Below, in pieces: positions 33,097-41,356 of a stretch of DNA of 51,267 nt (within the stretch, counting starts at the first letter, position 1; every line of letters begins with the position of its first letter). The position numbers and the translations under genes are program-made. The stretch is from the NCBI GenBank assembly GCA_934233745.1, contig CAKQGN010000009.1, forward strand, positions 5,001 through 56,267. The letters run 5' to 3'. This stretch comes from an uncultured Clostridia bacterium (GTDB lineage Bacteria; Bacillota; Clostridia; Christensenellales; CAG-917). The notes under the pieces were generated by a model. It was given only the letters and a program-made list of their open reading frames with translations. It ran no database searches and was not told the origin of the DNA.

Positions 33097-34440
33097 ATGA
33101 AAAAAACTTTGCCTATCATAGTTTTGGTTTGTGTGCTTGCACTTTTGCTTTTCGGGTGCGATAAGCAAGAGACGTTGCTCGATCCCCAAAAGCCCGTCAC
33201 GCTCACCATGTGGCATGTCTATGGCGAACAAGCGGATTCTCCCATGAACAGATATGTCGAGGATTTCAACCGCACCGTCGGCAAGGAAAAAGGCATCATA
33301 ATCAACGTTACGCTCATGTCCAACGCCTCGCAAATCGGGCAAAAACTCGTCAATGCGCAAAAGGGCGTCGCAGGCGTGCCGTCTATGCCCGACCTGTTCT
33401 TCTGCCACAACTCAAACGCGCAAGAGCTTGGCGCAAACAACCTGCTCAACTGGCAGGACGTCTTTTCGGCAAGCGAGCTTTCAAAATTTGTCGACGAGTT
33501 TGTCACCGACGGCATGGTTGACAACTCGCTCTCGGTGCTGCCCGTGTCAAAGTCCACACACCTGCTCTTTTTGGCAGGCGGTGCGTTCGACAGGTTCGCA
33601 CAAGCTCAAAAAGCACAAGGTCAAAACGTCAGCTACAACGACCTCGCAACCTGGGACGGTTTCTTCTCCGTTGCCGAAAAATATTACAACTATTCGGGTG
33701 GCAAACCCTTCTGCGCCATCGACTATCTCATGCGCTCCGTCGAGCTTGACGCCATAAGCCAAGGCGCAACCGATTTCTACCAAAACGACTGGTACAAGCA
33801 AAACGACGCACTGATTGCCTCCTACAAAAAGTTTGCCGAGGCAATCGCCAAAGGGCATATCGTCGTGTCCGACCTTTATTCCAACACGCAGGTTATGACG
33901 GGACAAACCATAGCAGGCATATCCTCCTCCGCCGCCGTGCTTTACTACAACGACACAATCACCTACCCCAACAACACGCAAGAACCGACCAATCTCAAAG
34001 TTCTGCCCGTGCCGACTTCAAGCGGCTCAAAGTATGCAACGCAGGCAGGCGTAGGGCTTTGCGCCTACAAGACCACGCCTCAAAAAGCCGAGGCTGCCAC
34101 CGTCTTTGCAAAATGGTTCACCGAGGAAAAACGCAACCTCGACTTCGTTGCCCAAACAGGTTATATGCCCGTCAAAACAGGCGCGTTCGGCAAGTTGGAC
34201 TCCTACACTTTCAAGACGGAGGCTTTCAGAAACACCTACTCCGCCTTGAAATCCACCGTGGACTCCTGCACCTTCCTCTCCGAGCCGTCGATGGCAGGCT
34301 ACTACCCCAACACCTACTCGCTCTATTCCAAAATTCGCGAACTGCAAAAGGGGCTGACCTCGATGTACGCAAGCGGCAGAACCCATGAGGAAATCACCGA
34401 CCAACTCGTTGACATGTTCCTCACCATCCCCACCGCATAA
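33097..34440 (+). CDS. Extracellular solute-binding lipoprotein (family 1, sugar type)
   Basis: This 447-residue ABC-type binding protein starts at 33097, preceded by AAGGAAC; the signal ends in LLLFGC (Cys21). The mature part has the family 1 pattern: PVTLTMWHVYGEQADSP at the start, MPDLFFCHNSNAQELG, and VSYNDLATWDGFFSVAEKYY. It captures a solute, probably an oligosaccharide, at the outer surface. No permease or ATPase gene is adjacent; the next gene, 65 bp downstream, is a membrane-tethered LuxR-type regulator. That pairing suggests a sensing role rather than uptake alone. Confidence 0.9.
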   Translation: MKKTLPIIVLVCVLALLLFGCDKQETLLDPQKPVTLTMWHVYGEQADSPMNRYVEDFNRTVGKEKGIIINVTLMSNASQIGQKLVNAQKGVAGVPSMPDLFFCHNSNAQELGANNLLNWQDVFSASELSKFVDEFVTDGMVDNSLSVLPVSKSTHLLFLAGGAFDRFAQAQKAQGQNVSYNDLATWDGFFSVAEKYYNYSGGKPFCAIDYLMRSVELDAISQGATDFYQNDWYKQNDALIASYKKFAEAIAKGHIVVSDLYSNTQVMTGQTIAGISSSAAVLYYNDTITYPNNTQEPTNLKVLPVPTSSGSKYATQAGVGLCAYKTTPQKAEAATVFAKWFTEEKRNLDFVAQTGYMPVKTGAFGKLDSYTFKTEAFRNTYSALKSTVDSCTFLSEPSMAGYYPNTYSLYSKIRELQKGLTSMYASGRTHEEITDQLVDMFLTIPTA

Positions 34441-34505
34441 TATCTTTGCAAAAATGAAAATAAAAACATAATATATCATGTAAAATAACCGCTCGACAGA
34501 AATAT

Positions 34506-36119
34506 ATGAACGCTCCGAAATTCCTGAAACCCAAAAAATCACCCATGAAGCAAAAGCTGTTTTGGTATATGCTTGCGCTTGCGGTTATCGTTTTGTCGTT
34601 TTTGGGGTGCGGTCTGTTCTTCTTCGGGCACTTCTCCACCGCAAAGGAAAGCGTCGAAAACAATCTTGCCTTCCAGATGCGCACTTACGAGAGGCAAGTG
34701 TCCAAATATTTTGAGGATATGACGAGAATGGGCAACTCGCTCTCCTACTCCGTTGCCGAGAAAATCAACGCCTATCTCGACTCCGAGGGCATTGAATTTG
34801 GCGAATTGGACGACGATGCGACGCGCATTGCCGCTCTTCAGAATACACTGTTTGACAAACTTGGCATAGAGTTGTTGAAAACCGACTGTTCAGGCGCGTT
34901 TTTGATGCTCAATGCCACCGTAAACACACATATCGACGGCGCGAAATTCTCCAAAACGGGACTGTACTTCCAGCGTGCTTCCCTCGACGAAACCGACGAA
35001 ACTTTGCTGCTTTACCGCGGCATTTCGGACATTGGGCGCAACCGCGGCGTCATGCCTCACCGTCAGTGGCGGCTTGAATTTAATCTTGCCAACCTGCCCG
35101 ACGGCGACAAGATCGTTGCCCTGTTCGAATCCACCGAAAAAACACCGCGTCTGACGCAAATTTCAAGGCTTTACGGCACCAGCGAGCGCACAATGAACTT
35201 CGTTGTGCCAATCATCGGTGACAACAATAAAGTCTACGGCGTGTGCGGCTTTGAAATCTCCGAAAACTACTTCAAAAAGTATTTTGCACAATCGACGCAG
35301 CTCGAACACCTCACCTGCATGTTCTTCCCCAAAAACGGCGGGACGTACAACACCGTCAACGGATTTTCGGCAGGCGTGTACGGCGGCTACTATCTCCCTC
35401 CGCAAGGCGAACTTACCGTTGAGGACATGGGCGGCGGACTGACCGCATTGCATTCGCGCGACGGCAATTCCTCTTTCGTTTCCAAGACGCAATCCGCCAC
35501 TATTTGCGGTGACGAATACGTGCTTATCGTGTCCTATCCAAAGGAAGAGTACGACATGAACGTTGCAAACAGCGTCATTTCGGTGCTGCTGCTCGTGCTG
35601 CTGCTTGTGGGCATGACGATTGTCGTGTGCGTGCTTTTCAGCAGACGTTTCTTGCGCCCTCTCCTCAAAGGCATCGAACAAATCCACAAACAAGAACACA
35701 AGAACGCCGAGTCGGAATTTGTCGAAATCGACGACCTTTTCGCATTCCTTGCCGAACAGGATAGAATCAGAGATGAGGAAACCGAAAAACTCCGCTCGCA
35801 ATGCGATGAACAAGGTTCTTCTCTCGAACAAAAACAAGCGGACATCGACCGCCTTGCCTACTCTCGCAAAAACGAGGTATCCCCCGACGACTACGAGATG
35901 TTCAAAGCGGGGCTTAAAACCCTCACCAAAACCGAAAAACAAATCTTCGGCTTGTACCTCGAAGGCAAATCCGCAAACGAAATCATGGAAATCTGCCACA
36001 TACAACAAGGCACGCTCAAATATCACAACCACAACATTTTGGGCAAACTCGGCGTGTCCTCGCGCAAGCAAATGCTCCGCTATGCCACCCTTCTCAAACA
36101 AGAAACTCAGGGTGAATAA
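34506..36119 (+). CDS. Membrane-tethered LuxR-type transcriptional regulator with extracellular sensor
   Basis: This 537-residue one-component sensor has a membrane helix at about 17-40 (YMLALAVIVLSFLGCGLFFF), an extracellular Cache-like region to about 350 (containing MNFVVPIIGDNNKVYGVCGF), and a second helix at about 356-378 (VISVLLLVLLLVGMTIVVCV). A coiled coil follows (about 395-455, rich in Glu and Gln), and then a C-terminal LuxR/GerE helix-turn-helix (LTKTEKQIFGLYLEGKSANE, then GTLKYHNHNILGKLGV). There is no kinase or receiver domain, so ligand binding outside should directly change DNA binding at the membrane. The start at 34506 lacks a good ribosome site, and Met14 is the alternative. 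The binding-protein gene upstream is its likely ligand-presenting partner. Confidence 0.85.
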   Translation: MNAPKFLKPKKSPMKQKLFWYMLALAVIVLSFLGCGLFFFGHFSTAKESVENNLAFQMRTYERQVSKYFEDMTRMGNSLSYSVAEKINAYLDSEGIEFGELDDDATRIAALQNTLFDKLGIELLKTDCSGAFLMLNATVNTHIDGAKFSKTGLYFQRASLDETDETLLLYRGISDIGRNRGVMPHRQWRLEFNLANLPDGDKIVALFESTEKTPRLTQISRLYGTSERTMNFVVPIIGDNNKVYGVCGFEISENYFKKYFAQSTQLEHLTCMFFPKNGGTYNTVNGFSAGVYGGYYLPPQGELTVEDMGGGLTALHSRDGNSSFVSKTQSATICGDEYVLIVSYPKEEYDMNVANSVISVLLLVLLLVGMTIVVCVLFSRRFLRPLLKGIEQIHKQEHKNAESEFVEIDDLFAFLAEQDRIRDEETEKLRSQCDEQGSSLEQKQADIDRLAYSRKNEVSPDDYEMFKAGLKTLTKTEKQIFGLYLEGKSANEIMEICHIQQGTLKYHNHNILGKLGVSSRKQMLRYATLLKQETQGE

Positions 36120-36410
36120 CATACTTTTTCGTTAGGTTTTCCACCTTTTCCGATTAGATAGCCTGTTTTTTTGTAAAGAATCGTTTGTATCTTTATTTTT
36201 GATTTTCTTGTTTTTGGTTTTTGTTGTTTGCAAAAACATCATATTTTCGGCATTACGACACCGCACTTCGGTGAAAAACAAACTTTCGACTAAAAATATA
36301 GGATATCCGATGTGTTGGCGCACCACATCGAATGATTATAGTTTTTTGTAGCGCTTGCAAATATTGCGTTTTGGGATTATCATATAAAAAAATCTATAAA
36401 GGACGAATTT

Positions 36411-37652
36411 ATGGACGTCATCAACTTTTTGGACAAATCCTACACGGCATACCACGCCGTCAGACACAGCCAATTTATTCTTGAAAAACACGGCTTTGAA
36501 AAGCTGAACATTGCAAATAAGTGGAATCTCCGCGTCGGAGGCAAATACTACACCGTCAAAAACGGCACCTCCGTCATCGCGTTTGTCATCGGCGAAAATT
36601 TTGCTTTCAATATTGCCGCAAGCCACACCGATTCGCCTTGTTTGCATATCAAGGGCAAAGAGGTTATTCCCTCCGCCGAAGGCGCGCGCCTCAACGTCGA
36701 AACGTACGGCGGACTTATCCTTTATTCTATGCTCGACGCACCGCTCAAAATTGCGGGCAGAACGATAGAAAAGCACGGCGATGCTCTTGTGAGCAAGGTT
36801 GTCGAAAGCGACTATTTTGTCAATATCCCGTCGCTTGCGATTCATCACAATCCCAACGTCAACTCGGCGTTTTCGGTGAGCGTGCAAAAAGATATGCTCC
36901 CTCTCATCGGCGAAGTCGACGATTTCTACGCCACACTTTCAAAAGACGAAATCGTGGACGCGGATTTGTATGTCGCGCCTGCAACCTCCCCTTTCAGAAG
37001 CGGAGCAAACGGCGAATATCTCTGCTCGCCGCGAATCGACAACCTTACAAGCGTATATACATCTTTGACCGCTCTTGTGTCCTGCAATCCGCAAAACATC
37101 GCAATCTGCGCATGCTTTGACAACGAGGAAATCGGCAGCAGAACAAAACAAGGCGCGGATTCCTCATTGTTGCAAACAGTCCTTGAAAAAATTGCAAGCG
37201 GACTTAAAAAATCCAAAGACGACTATGTTTCGGCATGCGAAAACGGCTTTATCCTCTCAATCGACAACGCACATGCCCTGCACCCCGCTTTCCCCGAAAA
37301 AACCGACGTCAAAGAGCGCGTCTGCATGGGCAAGGGCATAGTGATAAAACACCATGTCAACTACTCCACCGACGGCGAGTCCTCGGCGATTTTGAAAACG
37401 ATTCTCGACAAAGCAGGCGTTGACAGACAAGACTACTACAACAATTCCGACCTTCGTTGCGGCGGCACCTTGGGGCTTATGGCAAGCGCAAATCTCGGCA
37501 TGAGAGCGTGCGATATAGGTCTTGCGCAACTTGCAATGCACTCTGCAGTCGAAACGGTCGCCTATGACGATATTGCCAAAATGCAAGCGTGTATAAAAGA
37601 GTTTTTCGACGTAAAAATCAACTCAAACGGCGATATAATCGAGATTAAGTAA
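36411..37652 (+). CDS. M18 family aminopeptidase
   Basis: This 413-residue dinuclear zinc aminopeptidase removes N-terminal, often acidic, residues from cytosolic peptides. ASHTDSPCLHIK near 70 has the first metal His-Asp; FDNEEIGSRTKQGADS near 236 has the Glu-Glu catalytic pair; NAHALHPAFPEKTD near 284 and IGLAQLAMHS near 379 supply further ligands. AAAGGACGAATTT gives the ribosome site. It is somewhat shorter than the next, convergent M18 gene but otherwise complete. Convergent orientation with a 19-bp shared terminator separates the two paralogues. Confidence 0.94.
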   Translation: MDVINFLDKSYTAYHAVRHSQFILEKHGFEKLNIANKWNLRVGGKYYTVKNGTSVIAFVIGENFAFNIAASHTDSPCLHIKGKEVIPSAEGARLNVETYGGLILYSMLDAPLKIAGRTIEKHGDALVSKVVESDYFVNIPSLAIHHNPNVNSAFSVSVQKDMLPLIGEVDDFYATLSKDEIVDADLYVAPATSPFRSGANGEYLCSPRIDNLTSVYTSLTALVSCNPQNIAICACFDNEEIGSRTKQGADSSLLQTVLEKIASGLKKSKDDYVSACENGFILSIDNAHALHPAFPEKTDVKERVCMGKGIVIKHHVNYSTDGESSAILKTILDKAGVDRQDYYNNSDLRCGGTLGLMASANLGMRACDIGLAQLAMHSAVETVAYDDIAKMQACIKEFFDVKINSNGDIIEIK

Positions 37653-37670
37653 AAATCACAACGACAAACA

Positions 37671-37717
37671 AAAACGGCACTTTATTTGCTCAAAATCCGC
37701 AAATAAAGTGCCGTTTT
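37671..37717. terminator. Strong bidirectional terminator between M18 genes
   Basis: AAAACGGCACTTTATTTGC (37671-37689) and GCAAATAAAGTGCCGTTTT (37699-37717) pair perfectly over 19 bp. It serves both convergent genes. Confidence 0.93.
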
Positions 37718-37731
37718 GCTTTGTTGATTGC

Positions 37732-39093
37732 TTATTTCACAAATGCGCTGAACGCCTTGTGTGCCGAATAGATGTCGGCTTTTGAGATAAGCTCGTAGGG
37801 TGCGTGCATGGAAAGCACGGGTACGCCCATATCCACGGTGTCGATGTTCATATTGGCAATGAATTTGGCAACCGTTCCGCCGCCGCCGAGGTCAACTCGT
37901 CCAAGCTCGCCCGTTTGCCAAACGATATTCTCTTTTGCAAACACGCCTCTCAAATATGCGATGTACTCTGCCGAGGCGTCGTTTGAGCCGCTCTTGCCTC
38001 TTGCGCCCGTAAACTTGTTCATCGCAACGCCCTTGTTGACATAGCCGACGTTCATCTCCTCGAATGCGGATGCAAAAGAAGGATCGTATGCGGCGGTGAC
38101 GTCCGCCGAGATGCACTTTGAATGCTCGCGCACAACAGAGGGATTTGCGCCGAAACTCTTTGCGATTTCGTCAATCAAGTCGTTGATGATGACGCATTGC
38201 ATACCCGTGTTGCCCTCGCTGCCGATTTCCTCTTTGTCGGCAAGGATGCACATGACTGTTTGGTCGGTGTCGGTGTCGAGAGTTGCGGTGATTTCGGGAT
38301 AAGCGCACACTCTGTCGTCGTGACCGTAGCTTGCCACAAACGCCCTGTCAAAACCTACGTCCCTCGCATTTGAAGCGGGTACGGCTTCCAATTCGGCAGA
38401 CAGGAAGTCCTCTTCGCATACGCCGTATTTTTGATTGAGGATTTCAAGCACGCCTTTCTTCACCGCGTCCTTTTCCTCGCCCTTGACGGGAATGCCGCCC
38501 ACCAAAAGATTGAGATTCTCGGCAGGGAATCCTTCCGCAATGGTCTTTGTGACCTGCTCTTGCGCAAGGTGCGGAAGAAGATCGGTGATATAAAACACGG
38601 GATCGCCTTGCTCGTCGCCCACCTTCACTTCAACGCTCGTGCCGTCTTTGAGGACGATAACGCCGTGAAGCGCAAGCGGAATCGTGAGCCATTGATACTT
38701 CTTGATGCCTCCGTAATAGTGCGTCTTGAAGTACGCCATATCTGCCTTTTCGTAAAGCGGAACTTGTTTCAAGTCAAGCCTCGGACTGTCCACGTGCGCA
38801 ACCAAAATGCGTACGCCGTTCTTTTCAACGTCAGCCTTGCCTGCGCGCACGATAAACAAACTCTTGCCGCGATTGTTGTAGTAGAGCTTGTCGCCCGCAT
38901 TGATTTTGTCGCCGAGCGTATAGGGCTTGTAGCCTCTCTTTTGGATAATCTCCACGGTTTCTTTCACCGTTTCGCGCTCTGTTTTGCCGTTGTCGAGGAA
39001 CTTCTTGTAGCCCTCTGCATAGTCGCTTATGGCTTTAAGCTCTTGCTCGTCCGCCAAAGCGTAAACGTTTTGTCTTTTATAGGTAAGATCCAT
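37732..39093 (-). CDS. M18 family aminopeptidase (aminopeptidase I type)
   Basis: A second M18 enzyme of 453 residues, starting at ATG 39093 after GTGAGG; a GTG four codons earlier is possible. VAHVDSPRLDLK near 98 holds the first metal ligands, HYYGGIKKYQW near 124 is family typical, ADKEEIGSEGNTG near 285 has the catalytic Glu pair, and VLSMHAPYELISK at the end has the last His. It is cytosolic and probably oligomeric like other M18 proteins. It differs clearly in length and motif detail from the convergent M18 gene at 36411, so the two are old paralogues rather than a fresh duplication. It is divergent from the M29 aminopeptidase. Confidence 0.94.
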   Translation of the reverse strand: MDLTYKRQNVYALADEQELKAISDYAEGYKKFLDNGKTERETVKETVEIIQKRGYKPYTLGDKINAGDKLYYNNRGKSLFIVRAGKADVEKNGVRILVAHVDSPRLDLKQVPLYEKADMAYFKTHYYGGIKKYQWLTIPLALHGVIVLKDGTSVEVKVGDEQGDPVFYITDLLPHLAQEQVTKTIAEGFPAENLNLLVGGIPVKGEEKDAVKKGVLEILNQKYGVCEEDFLSAELEAVPASNARDVGFDRAFVASYGHDDRVCAYPEITATLDTDTDQTVMCILADKEEIGSEGNTGMQCVIINDLIDEIAKSFGANPSVVREHSKCISADVTAAYDPSFASAFEEMNVGYVNKGVAMNKFTGARGKSGSNDASAEYIAYLRGVFAKENIVWQTGELGRVDLGGGGTVAKFIANMNIDTVDMGVPVLSMHAPYELISKADIYSAHKAFSAFVK

Positions 39094-39198
39094 AAAAAGC
39101 CTCACAAAAAATATATTCTGCCAACATTATACCACACCGTGTGCAAAAATCAACTTTTACGGGAATGGTTTTCGCAAGTGAAACGCAAGGATTTCTAT

Positions 39199-39226
39199 TT
39201 TACTTTGGCAAATTGTGTGCTATAAT
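39199..39226 (+). promoter_or_regulatory. Promoter of the M29 aminopeptidase
   Basis: TTTACT, 16 bp, then TATAAT with TGC before it (extended -10). Its sequence (TTTGGCAAATTGTGTGCTATAA) is close to the tRNA-Arg promoter's ATTGCAAATTTGTGTGGTATAA. Confidence 0.6.
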
Positions 39227-39254
39227 GTTTTCATCAAATTTTTGTAGGTGAATT

Positions 39255-40373
39255 ATGATTTTGGACAATAGGCAACAAGTTTTGGCGCACAACCTCGTCA
39301 ACTATTCCATTCACGTCGGCAAAGGCGACAAAGTTTGGATAGACGCTATCGGATGCGGCGAGCAATTGCCCGCTTGCATCATCAGAGAGATTTACAAAAA
39401 CGGCGGTATCCCCTTCCTCAACATCATCGACAAGCGGCTTGAAAAGGAAATCCTGAAAGGCGCAACCCCCGAGATGCTTGATATGTGGGCAAAGCGCGAC
39501 GCCGATTTTATGGATAAAATGGACTGTTATATCGGCATTCGCGGCGGCGACAACAGCTATGAGCTTTGCGATTTGCCCGAGAGCATAATGCAAGAGTACG
39601 ACAAGAGATACGGCATTCCCGTACACAGCGACAGGCGCGTGGCGCATACGCGTTGGGTGATTTTGAGATACCCCACGCCGAGCATGAGTCAACTTGCCGG
39701 CATGAGCACCGAAGCGTTTGAGGACTACTTCTTCAACGTGTGTTGCCTAGACTACCAAAAGATGAGCAATGCGATGAATCCGCTGGTTGAATTGATGAAT
39801 CGCACGGATAAAGTGCGCATTGTGGCAAAAGACACCGATTTGACGTTCTCAATCAAAGGTATCCCCGCAATCAAATGCGACGGCGCGTGCAACATTCCCG
39901 ACGGCGAGGTTTACACCGCTCCCGTCAAGAACAGCGTCAACGGCGTGATAACCTACAACACCCCCTCAATCGAAAACGGATTCCGCTTTGAGAATGTCCG
40001 CCTCGAATTCAAGGACGGCAAAATCGTCAAGGCAACCGCCAACAACTCCGACAAAGCCAATGCGCTTTTCGACACCGACGAGGGCGCAAGATATGTCGGC
40101 GAGTTTGCAATCGGCGTCAACCCCTATGTCACCAAAGCCATCGGCGATATCCTCTTTGACGAGAAGATAAGCGGCTCGATTCACTTCACCCCGGGTTGCT
40201 GCTACGACGACGCACCCAACGGCAACAAGAGTGCTGTTCACTGGGACTTGGTGCTTTGCCAAACGCCCGAATTCGGCGGTGGCGAAATCTGGTTTGACGA
40301 TGTTCTTATACGCAAAGACGGCAGATTCATTATCCCCGAACTTTACGGTTTGAATCCCGAAAACTTGAAATAA
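39255..40373 (+). CDS. M29 family aminopeptidase (AmpS/aminopeptidase T type)
   Basis: This 372-residue cytosolic metallo-aminopeptidase of broad specificity has GACNIPDGEVYTAPVK near 212, the glutamate-containing VGEFAIGVNP near 276, DILFDEKISGSIHFTPG near 293 and KSAVHWDLVL near 318, the metal-ligand blocks of the M29 family. Tail IWFDDVLIRKDGRF is also typical. GTAGGTGAATT is the ribosome site. Length is slightly below the usual 400-410 but the sequence is complete. Together with two M18 genes it forms an aminopeptidase cluster, probably for use of peptides as nutrient. Confidence 0.93.
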   Translation: MILDNRQQVLAHNLVNYSIHVGKGDKVWIDAIGCGEQLPACIIREIYKNGGIPFLNIIDKRLEKEILKGATPEMLDMWAKRDADFMDKMDCYIGIRGGDNSYELCDLPESIMQEYDKRYGIPVHSDRRVAHTRWVILRYPTPSMSQLAGMSTEAFEDYFFNVCCLDYQKMSNAMNPLVELMNRTDKVRIVAKDTDLTFSIKGIPAIKCDGACNIPDGEVYTAPVKNSVNGVITYNTPSIENGFRFENVRLEFKDGKIVKATANNSDKANALFDTDEGARYVGEFAIGVNPYVTKAIGDILFDEKISGSIHFTPGCCYDDAPNGNKSAVHWDLVLCQTPEFGGGEIWFDDVLIRKDGRFIIPELYGLNPENLK

Positions 40374-40396
40374 TAATTGTTGCAAATGCAAGACAC

Positions 40397-40426
40397 AAAA
40401 AAGCGATGCGCCTGCATCGCTTTTTT
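40397..40426 (+). terminator. Terminator of the M29 gene
   Basis: AAAAAAGCGATGC, loop GCCT, GCATCGCTTTTTT. Confidence 0.93.
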
Positions 40427-40454
40427 GATGTGTTTTGTTCTTCCTCTACAAGAG

Positions 40455-40760
40455 TTTTTCGGCGTGTACTCTAAATGTAATTTCTCCTTTCCTCACGTGT
40501 TTTCCCTATCACCGTTCCCCCTCAGCGTGACCTTGAGGGAACCCACGGTGACCGCGTAGCGGGGGACAACACTCAGCACTCGCATAAATTGCTATCGTTC
40601 CCTTTTTATGTCACTCGTTCGCGGACGAAAAGAATCCAAACTCGTCCGCTCACTTGTACTATACGTCAAGCTCGGCGCTCATATTCTCGCCGCCGTTGCG
40701 GCTCGTGTTCCGTCTTTGAAGTTGCACATACCGTGTATAAGAACGCTCTGAATAAGTTTT
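40455..40760 (+). repeat. Structured intergenic repeat, copy A (~300 bp)
   Basis: It contains GTGTACTCTAA, CCTCACGTGTTTTCCC, a hairpin CACCG-TTCCC...GGGAA-CCCACGGTG (about 40514-40553), GCACTCGCATAAAT (about 40576), and CGTCAAGCTCGGCGCTCATA through TGTATAAGAACGCT (40665-40753). The same blocks occur in the same order at 50845-51267. No open frame is conserved between the copies. Confidence 0.8.
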
Positions 40761-40788
40761 CGTTCGGGTGTGGGTGTCCCCACCCTTT

Positions 40789-40822
40789 TGTCATTGCGAG
40801 CGTAAGCGTGGCAATCTCCCGG
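40789..40822 (+). repeat. REP-like element (TGTCATTGCGAG type)
   Basis: TTGTCATTGCGAGCGTAAGC followed by GTGGCAATCTCCC matches a widespread intergenic palindromic repeat type. A diverged, oppositely oriented relative lies at 41041-41076. Confidence 0.6.
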
Positions 40823-40983
40823 AAGGGAAATGATGTAAATTAGCGCAAGTATAGCGTACAAAATTTTCAAGTATCCGCTTGCGTGCAAAGCACGCACCCA
40901 CCAAGCAGACAATCTTGCGAAACTGCGACAGGAGTTTCTGTCCCTGCTTTAACTGATAGCAAAGATTTTCTGCGCGGTTAGTA

Positions 40984-41118
40984 GACTGAAAACCTAGCAA
41001 GGCTCTTGGCAATCGCCACCATATTTTTCACTCCTATTTAGGGGATTCCCACGTCGCTTTGCTCCTCTGAATGACATAACCCAGGCGATTGCAATTGCCT
41101 TAGCAACGGTTTTCAGTC
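40984..41118. repeat. MITE-like 135-bp element with ~34-bp imperfect terminal inverted repeats
   Basis: GACTGAAAACCTAGCAAGGC with following CTTGGCAATCGCC on the left, and GGCGATTGCAATTGCCTTAG through GGTTTTCAGTC (41084-41118) on the right, are imperfect reverse complements. The interior carries a REP-like ATTCCCACGTCGCTTTGCTC stretch. It has no coding capacity. Confidence 0.6.
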
Positions 41119-41134
41119 GGATGAAGAACAAGAA

Positions 41135-41198
41135 AGAGCCGCTCTCAATGGGTAGGAGCGTACATAGGCGTACGTGACTACTCGAGGAGAGCGGCTCT
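41135..41198. other. Nested hairpin with GTACA core (1)
   Basis: Outer stem AGAGCCGCTCTC (41135-41146) / GAGAGCGGCTCT (41187-41198), 12 bp perfect; the loop holds GTACATAGGCGTACGTGA (41160-41177). The same type recurs at 41269-41323. Confidence 0.65.
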
Positions 41199-41262
41199 GC
41201 CGCAGTTATTCGCTAAATAGCGCAGTTTTTGGAAAAACGACGATATTGAGATGAAGAGCGCG

Positions 41263-41323
41263 AAAAAACCCCTTGGCTGACAACCCTAATGTACAAAGCG
41301 TACATGAGTTGGAAACCAAGGGG
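41263..41323 (-). terminator. Nested hairpin with GTACA core (2), terminator of fba
   Basis: Outer stem CCCCTTGG (41269-41276) / CCAAGGGG (41316-41323); on the minus strand it ends in TTTTTT. The loop holds GTACAAAGCGTACATGA (41291-41307), nearly the same core as in the neighbouring hairpin. Confidence 0.75.
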
Positions 41324-41356
41324 CTTTGACAATGCTATTTGCTCAATAGCGTCGTT

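Noticed and set aside
40600..41020. Possible rRNA or tRNA in the GC-richer intergenic region
   Set aside because: No cloverleaf or rRNA-like conserved stretch; the sequence is explained by repeats.
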